Assembly: GCA_035492535.1 (NCBI GenBank)
Contig: DATJJM010000292.1
Location: 1 to 7,901 of the forward strand
Reading direction: 5' to 3'
Origin: JAMXLO01 sp035492535
Lineage (GTDB): Bacteria; Pseudomonadota; Alphaproteobacteria; Acetobacterales; Acetobacteraceae
Length of the DNA stretch: 7,901 nt
Of the stretch, positions 1 through 6,127 are shown one piece after another. The notes under the pieces were generated by a model. That model did not search any database and was not told the DNA's origin. It was given only the letters and a program-made list of their open reading frames with translations. Both the position numbers and the translations under genes were made by a program. Positions within the stretch are counted from its first letter, which is position 1; each line of letters opens with the position of its first letter.

Positions 1-345
1 TCGGTGATCAACATGTCGTCCAATGTGGCGTTGATGGGGATTGCCGGGCGCGACTGCTACACGGCGGCGAAGGGCGCCGTCTCTGCGATCACGCGTTCCA
101 TGGCGGTGGAATTCGCCGCGAAACGCGTGCGCGTCAACGCGATCGCGCCCTCGGCCACCATGACCGAACGCGTGCGCAAGCTGGTCGCCGGCAATGCGGC
201 GCTGACGAAGTTGGCGGACTCGCATCTGCTTGGCCTGATCGAACCAACCGATATCGCCAACATGGCGCTGTTCCTGGCGTCCGATGAATCGCGCCTGGTG
301 ACCGGGCAGATCTATCCTGTCGATAGCGGCGTGACGATTTCCTGA
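1..345 (+). CDS. SDR family oxidoreductase, C-terminal part (5' end outside window)
   Basis: This is the last 114 residues of an NAD(P)-dependent short-chain dehydrogenase/reductase, open at the left edge and read in frame from base 1. Numbering from the first visible residue, Ser7, Tyr20 and Lys24 form the classical catalytic set: the Ser-Tyr distance is 13 and the Tyr motif is YTAAK. The stretch RVRVNAIAPS (beta-6 and the PG-like loop) and the C-terminal VTGQIYPVDSG are standard for classical SDRs that reduce or oxidise hydroxyl/carbonyl groups. The Rossmann fold's glycine motif lies before the window, so cofactor preference cannot be judged. The usual full length is about 250 aa, so roughly 135 residues are missing. 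The stop is 11 bp from the next ATG and overlaps that gene's ribosome site, so this is an operon member. The substrate is unknown. Confidence 0.93.
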   Translation, partial: SVINMSSNVALMGIAGRDCYTAAKGAVSAITRSMAVEFAAKRVRVNAIAPSATMTERVRKLVAGNAALTKLADSHLLGLIEPTDIANMALFLASDESRLVTGQIYPVDSGVTIS

Positions 346-356
346 GGAGACGATCC

Positions 357-758
357 ATGAAGATCAAACGCGTCGAGCATATTGCGATCGCCGTGAACTC
401 GCTCAATAAGTCGATGGACCTGCTGCAGAACACCTTCGGTATTCCGTTGGAATACGAGGAACGGATCGGCGCCACGCGTCTCGCCATGCTTCCGGTCGGT
501 GAGACCTATATCGAGCTGCTGGAGAGCGAGGCGCCCGAGTCTGGCGTGAATCAGTGGATCGCTGACAAAGGCGAAGGCCTGTTCCACATCTGCTTCGAAG
601 TGGAAGACATCGACGGCGCACTTGCCGAACTGAAGGCGAAGGGCGTGAAGCTGCGCGACGAGACGCCACGCATCGGCCATGGCGGCGCGCGTATCGCCTT
701 CATCGATCCTGCCTCGACCGGCAACGTGCTGATCGAACTTGCGGAGCTACCAGCATGA
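357..758 (+). CDS. VOC family protein, methylmalonyl-CoA epimerase-like
   Basis: This 133-aa vicinal-oxygen-chelate (glyoxalase-fold) protein has the length and layout of methylmalonyl-CoA epimerase, with two beta-alpha-beta-beta-beta modules forming one metal site. Candidate metal ligands are His8 (VEHIAIAV), Glu53 (YIELLE), His77 (FHICFEVEDID) and Glu127 (VLIELAE). The GHGG-R-IAFIDP segment near 108-118 matches the conserved G-GG-R-I-F--P stretch of epimerases. The start is fixed by GAGGAGA at 344-350, six bases before the ATG. The stop overlaps the next start by 4 bp. No mutase or carboxylase is visible, and the neighbours are SDRs, a hydrolase and a sulfurtransferase. It may therefore act on another CoA ester or a 2-oxo/hydroxy intermediate of the operon's own pathway. 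A lactoylglutathione-lyase-like role is less likely by motif. The family is confident; the exact reaction is uncertain. Confidence 0.87.
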   Translation: MKIKRVEHIAIAVNSLNKSMDLLQNTFGIPLEYEERIGATRLAMLPVGETYIELLESEAPESGVNQWIADKGEGLFHICFEVEDIDGALAELKAKGVKLRDETPRIGHGGARIAFIDPASTGNVLIELAELPA

Positions 759-1627
759 CAGGCTTTGTTCATCCCGAGTATCTGGTCGGGACCGACTGGC
801 TCGCCCAGCACCTCGACGATCCCAATCTGATGATGTTCGACTGCACTACGCATCTGATCCCCGATCCGAAGATCACCTACCAGGTGAAGCCAGGCCGCGA
901 GGACTTCGAGGCCGGCCATATCCCTGGCGCGCAGTTCGTCGACATGCTGCGTGACGTCTCTGATACATCGCAGGATCTGCGCTTCATGCGGCAAACGCCC
1001 GGCGATTTCGCTGCCGCCATGCGGCGTTTCGGCGTCAGCAGCAATACACGGATCGTGACCTACAGCACTGCCAATGTCTGGTGGGCAACGCGCCTGTGGT
1101 TCCTGCTGCACGAGTTCGGATGCGACAACGCGGCTGTGCTCGATGGCGGCTGGCAGAAATGGCAGCGGGAAGCACGGCCCATCGAGGCAGGTCCCGCTCG
1201 CTCGCGGCCCGCTGGCAATTTCACCACCGGCACAGTGCGCAACCTGATGGTCGGCAAGGATGATGTGCTGCGGGCCATTGGCAATGGTGCGATCTGCACC
1301 ATCAACGCATTGCAGCCCGGGCAGCACACCGGCACCGGCGGCAACAGCTATGGCCGCCCAGGCCGTATCGCCGGCAGCGTCAACGTGCCTGCCTCGCATC
1401 TTCTCGACCCGGAGACCCATGCCTTCCTGCCCGCCGATGAACTCCGCAAACGCTTTGAAGCGGTCGGAGCCATGGATCGGCAGGTCATCAACTATTGCGG
1501 GGGAGGCATAGCCGCCAGCGCCGATGCCTTGGCGCTGATCATGCTTGGGCATAAGGACGTCAGGCTTTACGACGCCTCGTTGTCCGAATGGGCAAAGGAT
1601 GCGAGCCTCCCGATGGAAACCGGTTGA
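755..1627 (+). CDS. Two-domain sulfurtransferase (rhodanese family)
   Basis: This 290-aa protein has two tandem rhodanese domains, at about residues 8-140 and 165-286, the usual length for thiosulfate or 3-mercaptopyruvate sulfurtransferases. The N-terminal domain is the inactive type: it has FEAGHIPGAQFVD (51-63) and VLDGGWQKW (128-136) but Ser104 where the active domain has its cysteine. The C-terminal domain carries the candidate persulfide cysteine Cys248 in the loop CGGGIAA. This differs from both the classic thiosulfate loop (CRKGVTA) and the mercaptopyruvate loop (CGSGVTA). GRIAGSVNVPA (203-213) and YDASLSEW (272-279) match the domain's other signatures, with Ala for the usual Gly in the second. 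The protein would move sulfane sulfur from a donor to a thiol or cyanide in the cytoplasm, as no signal peptide is seen. GGAG at 743-746 supports the start, which overlaps the previous stop as ATGA. The donor is unknown. Confidence 0.9.
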   Translation: MTGFVHPEYLVGTDWLAQHLDDPNLMMFDCTTHLIPDPKITYQVKPGREDFEAGHIPGAQFVDMLRDVSDTSQDLRFMRQTPGDFAAAMRRFGVSSNTRIVTYSTANVWWATRLWFLLHEFGCDNAAVLDGGWQKWQREARPIEAGPARSRPAGNFTTGTVRNLMVGKDDVLRAIGNGAICTINALQPGQHTGTGGNSYGRPGRIAGSVNVPASHLLDPETHAFLPADELRKRFEAVGAMDRQVINYCGGGIAASADALALIMLGHKDVRLYDASLSEWAKDASLPMETG

Positions 1628-1640
1628 CGGAGAACCACGC

Positions 1641-2441
1641 ATGCTCCTCCCGCTGAACGGGCGTATCATCGCTTATGACCTGATGGGTGCCGAGACGGCG
1701 CCCGTCGTCTGCATGACCCATTCGCTAGCCAGTGACAGCGGCATGTGGGCCGAACAGGTCCCTGCCCTGCTCCGCGCCGGCTTCCGTGTCCTGCGTATCG
1801 ACATGCGTGGTCACGGCGGCAGCAGCCCGGTGACGGGCGACTACACGATGAGTGACCTTGCATGGGACGTGTCAGACACTTTGGACGCGCTCGGCATCCC
1901 GCGCGTACATTTCATCGGATTGTCCATCGGCGGTATGCTGGGCCAGGCATTCGCCCTGGAACATCATGCCAAGCTCGCCTCGGCGATGTGGTGTGACACG
2001 CTGCCCGCCTCTCCCGCCGGGGCATCAGAGGTTTGGCAACAGCGCGTCGATACCGTACGCAAAGCCAACTCGCTGGCTCCGCTCGCGGATCCAACGATCG
2101 AGCGCTGGCTGACCGATGCGGTGAAGGTCAAACGGGCCAGCCGCTGGAAGCAGATCCGTGAGACCATCATAGGCACCACGCCCGAAGGTTATCTCGGCTG
2201 CGTCGCCGCGATCCGGACCTTCGATTTCGTCCCACGCCTGCCGATGCTGCGGGTGCCTGTGCTGGTGGTTTGCGGGTCCGACGATGCCGGCACGCCGGCT
2301 AGCGAAAACAAGCGTCTCGCTGGCCTCGTTCAAGGCGCGCGGTACGAAGAGATCGCCGACGCGCGGCACTTCCCGAATGTCGAGCACCCGGACACGTTCA
2401 ACCGCATCATGATCGAGTGGCTGAACGCACGCATGCGGTAA
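1641..2441 (+). CDS. Alpha/beta hydrolase, 3-oxoadipate enol-lactonase (PcaD)-like
   Basis: This 266-aa alpha/beta-fold hydrolase resembles the PcaD/enol-lactonase branch. The nucleophile is Ser95 in the elbow GLSIGG. The acid is Asp215 (CGSDDAGTP) and the base His243 (DARHFPNVEHP), at the expected places after strands 6 and 8. The segment RIDMRGHGGSS at 52-62 is the conserved strand-4 loop. A lid of roughly 60 residues lies between about 125 and 185. An upstream in-frame start at 1545 exists, but the ATG at 1641 is preferred because GGAGAA (1629-1634) lies just before it and the earlier start would overlap the sulfurtransferase by 83 bp. It probably opens a lactone, ester or thioester in the operon's pathway. 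The PcaD label is by resemblance only. No other beta-ketoadipate gene is visible, so that pathway is not implied. Confidence 0.9.
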   Translation: MLLPLNGRIIAYDLMGAETAPVVCMTHSLASDSGMWAEQVPALLRAGFRVLRIDMRGHGGSSPVTGDYTMSDLAWDVSDTLDALGIPRVHFIGLSIGGMLGQAFALEHHAKLASAMWCDTLPASPAGASEVWQQRVDTVRKANSLAPLADPTIERWLTDAVKVKRASRWKQIRETIIGTTPEGYLGCVAAIRTFDFVPRLPMLRVPVLVVCGSDDAGTPASENKRLAGLVQGARYEEIADARHFPNVEHPDTFNRIMIEWLNARMR

Positions 2442-2453
2442 GGGCAGCGGCAC

Positions 2454-2816
2454 ATGATGAAGCTCGACCATCTCGGACTTCCAGTCAGCGATAGCAGCCG
2501 TTCACGCGACTGGTACATCGCGACACTGGGCCTGAAGGTCGAATTCGAGGTGCTGGAACGTCAGACCGTGGCGCTGCAGGACAGCAACGGCTTCGCCATC
2601 TTCCTACAGCAGACGTCACCGCCAATCGCTGCCAACGGATGCGCCTTGTGGTTCCAGGTGGACGATGTGGACGCGACGTTCGCCGCATGGTCCGCCCGCG
2701 GCGTCACGTTCAGCCATCCACCGCGCAAGTCCTATTGGGGCTACGGCGCCGAGCTCGCGGATCCCGATGGCTACCTGATCCGCTTGTGGGACGAGCGCAC
2801 CATGAAGGAGACATAG
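2454..2816 (+). CDS. VOC family protein with degenerate metal site
   Basis: This 120-aa single-unit vicinal-oxygen-chelate protein has the glyoxalase/bleomycin-resistance fold. It starts with MKLDHLGLPVSD, so the first-strand His6 is present, and it carries FQVDDVD (67-73) and ELADPDGYLIRLWD (100-113), typical of the second half. Compared with the first VOC protein of this operon, the His of the third ligand position is Ala64 and the C-terminal Glu is Arg110. The standard Zn/Ni/Fe site is therefore probably incomplete. It could be a binding or structural protein, or an enzyme with a different site. Two adjacent ATG codons (2454 and 2457) could serve as start, and no strong Shine-Dalgarno site is seen. 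The gene sits 12 bp after the hydrolase and 1 bp before the next SDR, so it belongs to the operon. The substrate is unknown. Confidence 0.85.
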   Translation: MMKLDHLGLPVSDSSRSRDWYIATLGLKVEFEVLERQTVALQDSNGFAIFLQQTSPPIAANGCALWFQVDDVDATFAAWSARGVTFSHPPRKSYWGYGAELADPDGYLIRLWDERTMKET

Positions 2817-2817
2817 C

Positions 2818-3597
2818 ATGCGCCTTGCCAACAAGATCGGCCTCGTCACGGCGGCAGCCTCCGGCATGGGCCGGGCCGGGGCGCTGCGCTTCGCCAAAGA
2901 GGGAGCGGCGGTCGGTGTTGTCGACCTCGATGAAGCCGGTGCCAACGCAGTCGCGAGGCAGATCACAGAGGCCGGCGGCAAGGCGATCGCGCTCGCGGGC
3001 GACCTCCGCCAGGATGCATTCGCACGGGAGATCGTCCGTCGCACGGCCAACGCCTTCGGTGGCCTCGATTTCGTCTGGAACCATGTTGGCCACCCCGGTC
3101 CCGCAGCGATCGAAGGCCTGGACTGGAAAGACTTCGAGCTCGCCATGGATCTGAACCTTCGCACGGTCCTGGTTACCACCGAGGCCGCCATCCCTGAACT
3201 GCGTGCCCGAGGCGGCGGCGCTCTGCTCTACACGGCATCCACCTCGGGCCTCACCGGATCGCAATTCAGTCCGGTCTACAACATCGCGAAGTTCGGGGTC
3301 GTCGGCCTCGTGCATGGTTTGGCGAAACGCTACGCACGCGAGAAGATCAGGGTGAACGCTGTCTGCCCCGGCCCGACCGATACGCCGATGCTGCGCGTGT
3401 TCGTAGCACGCCCCGACAGCCAGTTGCCGCCAGGAGAAACGCCGGAAACACTGGTATCGAAGCGCGGAGGACAGGTGCCGATGGGGCGCCCGGCCCAGCC
3501 GGAAGAAATCGCCAATGCAGCGCTGTTCCTGATCTCCGACGAGGCTTCTTATATCACAGGGGTCGCGCTGCCGGTGGACGGTGGCGCGACCGCGTAG
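2818..3597 (+). CDS. SDR family oxidoreductase with variant cofactor motifs
   Basis: This is a complete 259-aa short-chain dehydrogenase/reductase, of normal length for a classical SDR. The active-site set is Asn113, Ser141, Tyr154 and Lys158 (YNIAK). Asp36 at the end of beta-2 (VVDLDE) favours NAD(H) over NADP(H). Two signatures differ from the norm. The glycine-rich loop reads TAAASGMG (11-18), with Ala in place of the first Gly, and the usual NNAG is NHVG (88-91). The C-terminal half is conventional, with RVNAVCPGPTDTPM (178-191), the YITG segment and VDGG. The ribosome site AAGGAG (2805-2810) lies within the end of the preceding gene, whose stop is 1 bp before this ATG. It is the last gene of the operon and probably oxidises or reduces a hydroxyl or carbonyl on the pathway intermediate. 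Confidence 0.92.
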   Translation: MRLANKIGLVTAAASGMGRAGALRFAKEGAAVGVVDLDEAGANAVARQITEAGGKAIALAGDLRQDAFAREIVRRTANAFGGLDFVWNHVGHPGPAAIEGLDWKDFELAMDLNLRTVLVTTEAAIPELRARGGGALLYTASTSGLTGSQFSPVYNIAKFGVVGLVHGLAKRYAREKIRVNAVCPGPTDTPMLRVFVARPDSQLPPGETPETLVSKRGGQVPMGRPAQPEEIANAALFLISDEASYITGVALPVDGGATA

Positions 3598-3600
3598 CCA

Positions 3601-3822
3601 CTAGCGAATGGTACCCATCGCCGGCGGCCAAAGGTACGTGCCACGCTGGGCGTTGGCGATGGCCTCGGGGGACGGGTTATTGATCCAGTTAGGGTGCTGG
3701 TTGTCGTAATACCGGTAGCCAACAGGTGCCCGGTTCTGCGCCTCGAGGTATGCTGGTGTGGTCGCTGCGCAGCCGCCAAGAAGCACGGCCAAACCAAAAG
3801 CGGCAAGGAAGCCGGCACGCAT
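3601..3822 (-). CDS. Small lipoprotein of unknown function
   Basis: This 73-aa protein begins MRAGFLAAFGLAVLLGGC. It has a short basic N-region, a hydrophobic segment at about 4-15 and a lipobox LGGC with Cys18 as the acylated residue. It should therefore be exported by Sec, processed by signal peptidase II and anchored in a membrane. The mature part (about 56 aa) is rich in Tyr, Pro and Asn, with two Trp, and is probably not an enzyme. I do not recognise the family. The ATG at 3822 is chosen over a GTG at 3837 because GGAG lies 9 bases before it. The stop is 3 bp from the stop of the converging SDR gene, leaving no room for a separate terminator between them. The gene is 82 bp downstream of the ABM-domain gene on the same strand. 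Confidence 0.75.
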   Translation of the reverse strand: MRAGFLAAFGLAVLLGGCAATTPAYLEAQNRAPVGYRYYDNQHPNWINNPSPEAIANAQRGTYLWPPAMGTIR

Positions 3823-3904
3823 GTTCAGATACTCCACGCTCGTCGTAATCGCTACGTGGTGTGCCGCCTCAATGTTGCAACGGTGGACTTGTAACGCGCC
3901 GTAC

Positions 3905-4198
3905 CTACGAACGGGTCACGGTGTATGAGTAGTCCTCCCGTACCCCTCCCCCGGAGCGGAGTCCGGACGGCATCGGCGGACGCGTGGCATTCAATTTGGC
4001 ATGTGCATCGAGCGCAGCCTGGTCAGTCCACAGTTCCAGCAGCGCCAGCTTGTCCGGGTTCAATACGCTCTGGAAGATCTCAAACTGCTCACAGCCCGGC
4101 TCCTGCATGCATTCGGCACAGCGCGCACGAAACGCCTGAGCGAGCTCCCCGCCCTTGCCCGGGTTCGCGGTAATCGTCACGACGAGACGCACGGCCAT
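3905..4198 (-). CDS. Putative quinol monooxygenase, ABM domain (YgiN-like)
   Basis: This 97-aa protein matches the antibiotic-biosynthesis-monooxygenase (ABM) dimeric alpha/beta-barrel family in length and pattern. It has MAVRLVVTITANPGK at the N-terminus, EPGCEQFEIFQS at 33-44, and LALLELWTDQ followed by AALDAHAKLN at 51-70, with the commonly conserved His66. Members include YgiN-type quinol monooxygenases and many uncharacterised small enzymes acting on quinols or polyphenols without a bound cofactor. The ATG at 4198 is preferred to an earlier one at 4216 because AAGGAA lies six bases before it. The protein is cytoplasmic, with no signal peptide. The gene is 74 bp downstream of the 109-aa gene and may share its transcript. 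The family call is good; the reaction is unproven. Confidence 0.83.
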   Translation of the reverse strand: MAVRLVVTITANPGKGGELAQAFRARCAECMQEPGCEQFEIFQSVLNPDKLALLELWTDQAALDAHAKLNATRPPMPSGLRSGGGVREDYSYTVTRS

Positions 4199-4272
4199 GT
4201 TGTTTCCTTCCATCATCGAGTTCTGTCCGGGACTGTCACCGCTTTACGGTCCGCAGGCAATGCAGCCAGCCA

Positions 4273-4602
4273 TCACCCCTGCGCGGCACGTCTGCGTCGC
4301 GCCAGTTCCTCCCGCGCGGTGGCAAAGAACTCATCATCGACGCGCCTATCCTGACCGGAGTTTTCCCGCCGCTTCTGCATGTTCTCGACGACTGTCAGGA
4401 GTTCCTCGGCGGTGTCGAGGTCCCCGGCCGCGCACGCATCCTGGAACAGGTCTTCGACGCGATCGCGGAGCCGGCGGCGAAACGTTCGGGTAAGCCGACC
4501 CACTGAGCCGGTGGGATCGTACAGAGGAATTCGCCGTTGCGCGTCAGGCGCCTCCAGATGCGCCTCAGATGCGACCGGCAGGAATCGCCTGAAGAATGAC
4601 AT
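4273..4602 (-). CDS. Hypothetical charged helical protein, 109 aa
   Basis: I do not recognise this protein. It is Arg-rich and mixed-charge, with no membrane segment or signal peptide. Residues 34-80 look like two amphipathic helices: GRLTRTFRRRLRDRVEDLF, then a stretch around AAGDLDTAEELLTVVENM that resembles a single TPR-like helical hairpin. The end, FFATAREELARRRRAAQ, is another charged helix. No good Shine-Dalgarno site precedes the ATG at 4602, and no earlier in-frame start was found. The reading frame has a plausible protein composition and the opposite strand offers nothing better, so I regard it as real but hypothetical. It is the first of three minus-strand genes and is divergent from the SDR gene starting at 4738. 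Confidence 0.6.
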   Translation of the reverse strand: MSFFRRFLPVASEAHLEAPDAQRRIPLYDPTGSVGRLTRTFRRRLRDRVEDLFQDACAAGDLDTAEELLTVVENMQKRRENSGQDRRVDDEFFATAREELARRRRAAQG

Positions 4603-4737
4603 GCCAAGTTGATGTGCTGTCCGATAACAATTTAGTCAATCGGGAATGTCGCAGCGAATGACGAGTGCGAGAGTTTCACCAGGTGGACGCCGAGACCAAA
4701 CCCGGCTTCACTCGGCATGAAGAGGAGGGAACGCCCA
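4603..4737. promoter_or_regulatory. Divergent intergenic region with candidate promoters
   Basis: This 135-bp spacer separates the minus-strand hypothetical gene from the plus-strand SDR gene and contains the most AT-rich patch nearby (4621-4640). On the plus strand TTGATG (4609-4614) and TTTAGT (4631-4636), 16 bp apart, are a weak sigma-70-like pair. On the minus strand, TTGACT (complement of 4634-4639) is a good -35 box, but the hexamer 17 bp downstream (CACATC) is poor. A 6-bp inverted repeat GCCGAG/CTCGGC (4689-4694 and 4711-4716, 16-nt loop) lies just before the SDR ribosome site. AGGAGGG at 4723-4729 is that ribosome site. All promoter calls are tentative. Confidence 0.3.
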
Positions 4738-5517
4738 ATGCAGCTTGCAAACCAGGTGGCTCTCGTCACCGGCGCGGCGAATGGCATTGGCAAGGCGTCG
4801 GCCTTGGCACTCGCTGAAGCCGGCGCGCATGTCATCGTCGCCGACATCGATCGTGCCGGCGCCGAAGCCACGGCCGAATCGATCGCCGCCGGCCAGCACC
4901 GGGCCCTTGCAGTTCAGGCCGACGTCGGGGATTTGCGCGAGATCGACCGCATGGTGCGCGAATCGGTTGCGGCCTTCGGTCACATCGACATCCTGCTGAA
5001 TAACGCCGGCGTCACGCGCCGCGCCGACATCATGGACCTTACCGAGGCCGATTGGGACCGCATCCACCGCGTCAATGCCAAGGGAGTGTTCTTCTGTCTG
5101 CAGCGTGTCGCGCGGGAGATGATTCCGCAGCGCAGCGGACGGATCATCAATATCGCCTCGATCGCCGGCAAAGGCTATGTCGGGGCATCCAACGTCGCTT
5201 ATGCCGCCAGCAAGGGCGCGGTCATCGGCATGACCAAGCTCGGCGCGCTGCAACTGGCGAAGCACAACATCAACGTCAATGCGATCTGCCCTGGTGTCAC
5301 GCGCACGGCGCTGTCTGATGGCAATCTTGCCGTGGCCGCCCAGCAGCAAGGCGTGACGCTGGAGGAGATGGAGCGCCGGCGCGCGGATGTCATCCCGCTG
5401 AAACGCGCCAACGATCCCGACGACATCGCCGCCATGGTAGTGTTCCTGGCGTCGTCAGGCGCCCGCAACATCACAGGGCAATCGTTCAACGTCGATGGCG
5501 GCCTGATTCCCGATTGA
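4738..5517 (+). CDS. SDR family oxidoreductase (classical, NAD-type)
   Basis: This is a complete 259-aa classical short-chain dehydrogenase/reductase. The Rossmann loop TGAANGIG is at 11-18 and NNAG at 88-91. The catalytic residues are Asn113, Ser141, Tyr155 and Lys159 (YAASK). NINVNAICPGVTRT (177-190) and the C-terminal ITGQSFNVDGG are standard. Asp36 (VADID) after beta-2 points to NAD(H). The ATG at 4738 is preferred to one at 4717 because AGGAGGG (4723-4729) sits 8 bases before it and the N-terminus MQLANQVALVTG then has the usual family length. The likely role is oxidation or reduction of a secondary alcohol or ketone; FabG-like or sugar/cyclohexanol-dehydrogenase-like enzymes look similar, so the substrate is open. 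It is followed after 17 bp by the 193-aa unknown gene and probably forms a two-gene unit with it. Confidence 0.94.
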   Translation: MQLANQVALVTGAANGIGKASALALAEAGAHVIVADIDRAGAEATAESIAAGQHRALAVQADVGDLREIDRMVRESVAAFGHIDILLNNAGVTRRADIMDLTEADWDRIHRVNAKGVFFCLQRVAREMIPQRSGRIINIASIAGKGYVGASNVAYAASKGAVIGMTKLGALQLAKHNINVNAICPGVTRTALSDGNLAVAAQQQGVTLEEMERRRADVIPLKRANDPDDIAAMVVFLASSGARNITGQSFNVDGGLIPD

Positions 5518-5534
5518 ACCGAGGAGGCACAACC

Positions 5535-6116
5535 ATGAGCGTCGCCGACCCCAATCATCTGATCCTGACGGGAGAAAATCCGTTCCTGCGGCTGAGCGAG
5601 ACCGACAGCGGAACCAACTTCACCACGAATGCCAGCTACTGGCGCATCATCACCTGCCCGGCCGGCCCTGGCCATGTGCTGTATCTGAAGAGCGAACTCA
5701 CGGGCGAGGGTTGGCGTATATACTCCGACAACATCGCCATGGCGCGGTGGTTGCAATCCACCGTGCAGGGGATGCTGAACGCGGAACTGTCTGATCAGTC
5801 GATCCCAGTGACAGAGGCATCGTTCTACAAGGAAGGCGATCCGCGCTACTTCTGGACCGAAGGCGTCTCGGCGCACGACGAGGAGATTGCCCTGACATGG
5901 TACAGCATCGGCGAACCGCTGCTGATCCACACCCAGCCTAACGCTGAGCCAGGCCGCCCTTACGGCGTCTGTACTGTACTGATCCCCGCGCTCGGCGGCC
6001 GGCTGACACGGAATGGCGTCCAGGCGAAGGGCAAGCCCTGGCCTCGGGAGCGCGAAGGCCTGCCGTTCAGCACGAGTGCCCTGGCCTTTTCGGAAAGCTG
6101 GACCGAGGCGCGCTAG
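5535..6116 (+). CDS. Hypothetical protein, 193 aa, in an SDR-linked unit
   Basis: I do not recognise this protein. It has no signal peptide and no membrane segment, so it is probably cytoplasmic. It contains seven Trp (residues 36, 60, 72, 107, 122, 169, 189), two Cys (41, 146) and many aromatic and Gly residues. It probably forms a mainly beta fold, with strands suggested at YWRIITCP (35-42), HVLYLKSEL (47-55), EIALTWYSI (117-125) and YGVCTVLIPA (143-152). The His and acidic residues (His8, His47, His114, Asp115, Glu116, His132) do not form a motif I can name. The ATG at 5535 is fixed by a strong GAGGAGG at 5521-5527, and a TTG at 5514 is rejected. Its position just after the SDR gene suggests a shared pathway, for example as a small enzyme or binding subunit. 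That is inference only. Confidence 0.82.
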   Translation: MSVADPNHLILTGENPFLRLSETDSGTNFTTNASYWRIITCPAGPGHVLYLKSELTGEGWRIYSDNIAMARWLQSTVQGMLNAELSDQSIPVTEASFYKEGDPRYFWTEGVSAHDEEIALTWYSIGEPLLIHTQPNAEPGRPYGVCTVLIPALGGRLTRNGVQAKGKPWPREREGLPFSTSALAFSESWTEAR

Positions 6117-6127
6117 CACCTCGATCT

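Noticed and set aside
1545..1640. A possible N-terminal extension of the alpha/beta hydrolase.
   Set aside because: It would overlap the sulfurtransferase by 83 bp, adds no hydrolase-like sequence, and a ribosome site stands just before the ATG at 1641.
551..1669. A 372-codon open frame on the minus strand across the VOC, sulfurtransferase and hydrolase genes.
   Set aside because: It lies opposite three well-recognised plus-strand genes. Its translation has no family motif and its length is explained by GC-rich codon use, where antisense stops are rare.
3598..3840. Search for a bidirectional terminator between the converging SDR and lipoprotein genes.
   Set aside because: The stops are 3 bp apart and no strong GC hairpin with a T-run was seen on either strand, so I report none.
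4155..4493. Plus-strand open frames across the ABM and 109-aa genes.
   Set aside because: Their translations are rich in Arg, Pro and Ser without motif, while the minus strand gives a clear ABM-family protein with a ribosome site.
4689..4716. A GCCGAG/CTCGGC inverted repeat ahead of the SDR ribosome site, considered as a riboswitch or attenuator.
   Set aside because: It is only a 6-bp stem with a 16-nt loop, with no second structure or U-run. This is easily found by chance in GC-rich DNA.
5199..6119. A 306-codon minus-strand open frame opposite the SDR and the 193-aa gene.
   Set aside because: The plus-strand genes have strong ribosome sites and, for the SDR, clear motifs. The antisense translation shows no recognisable domain.
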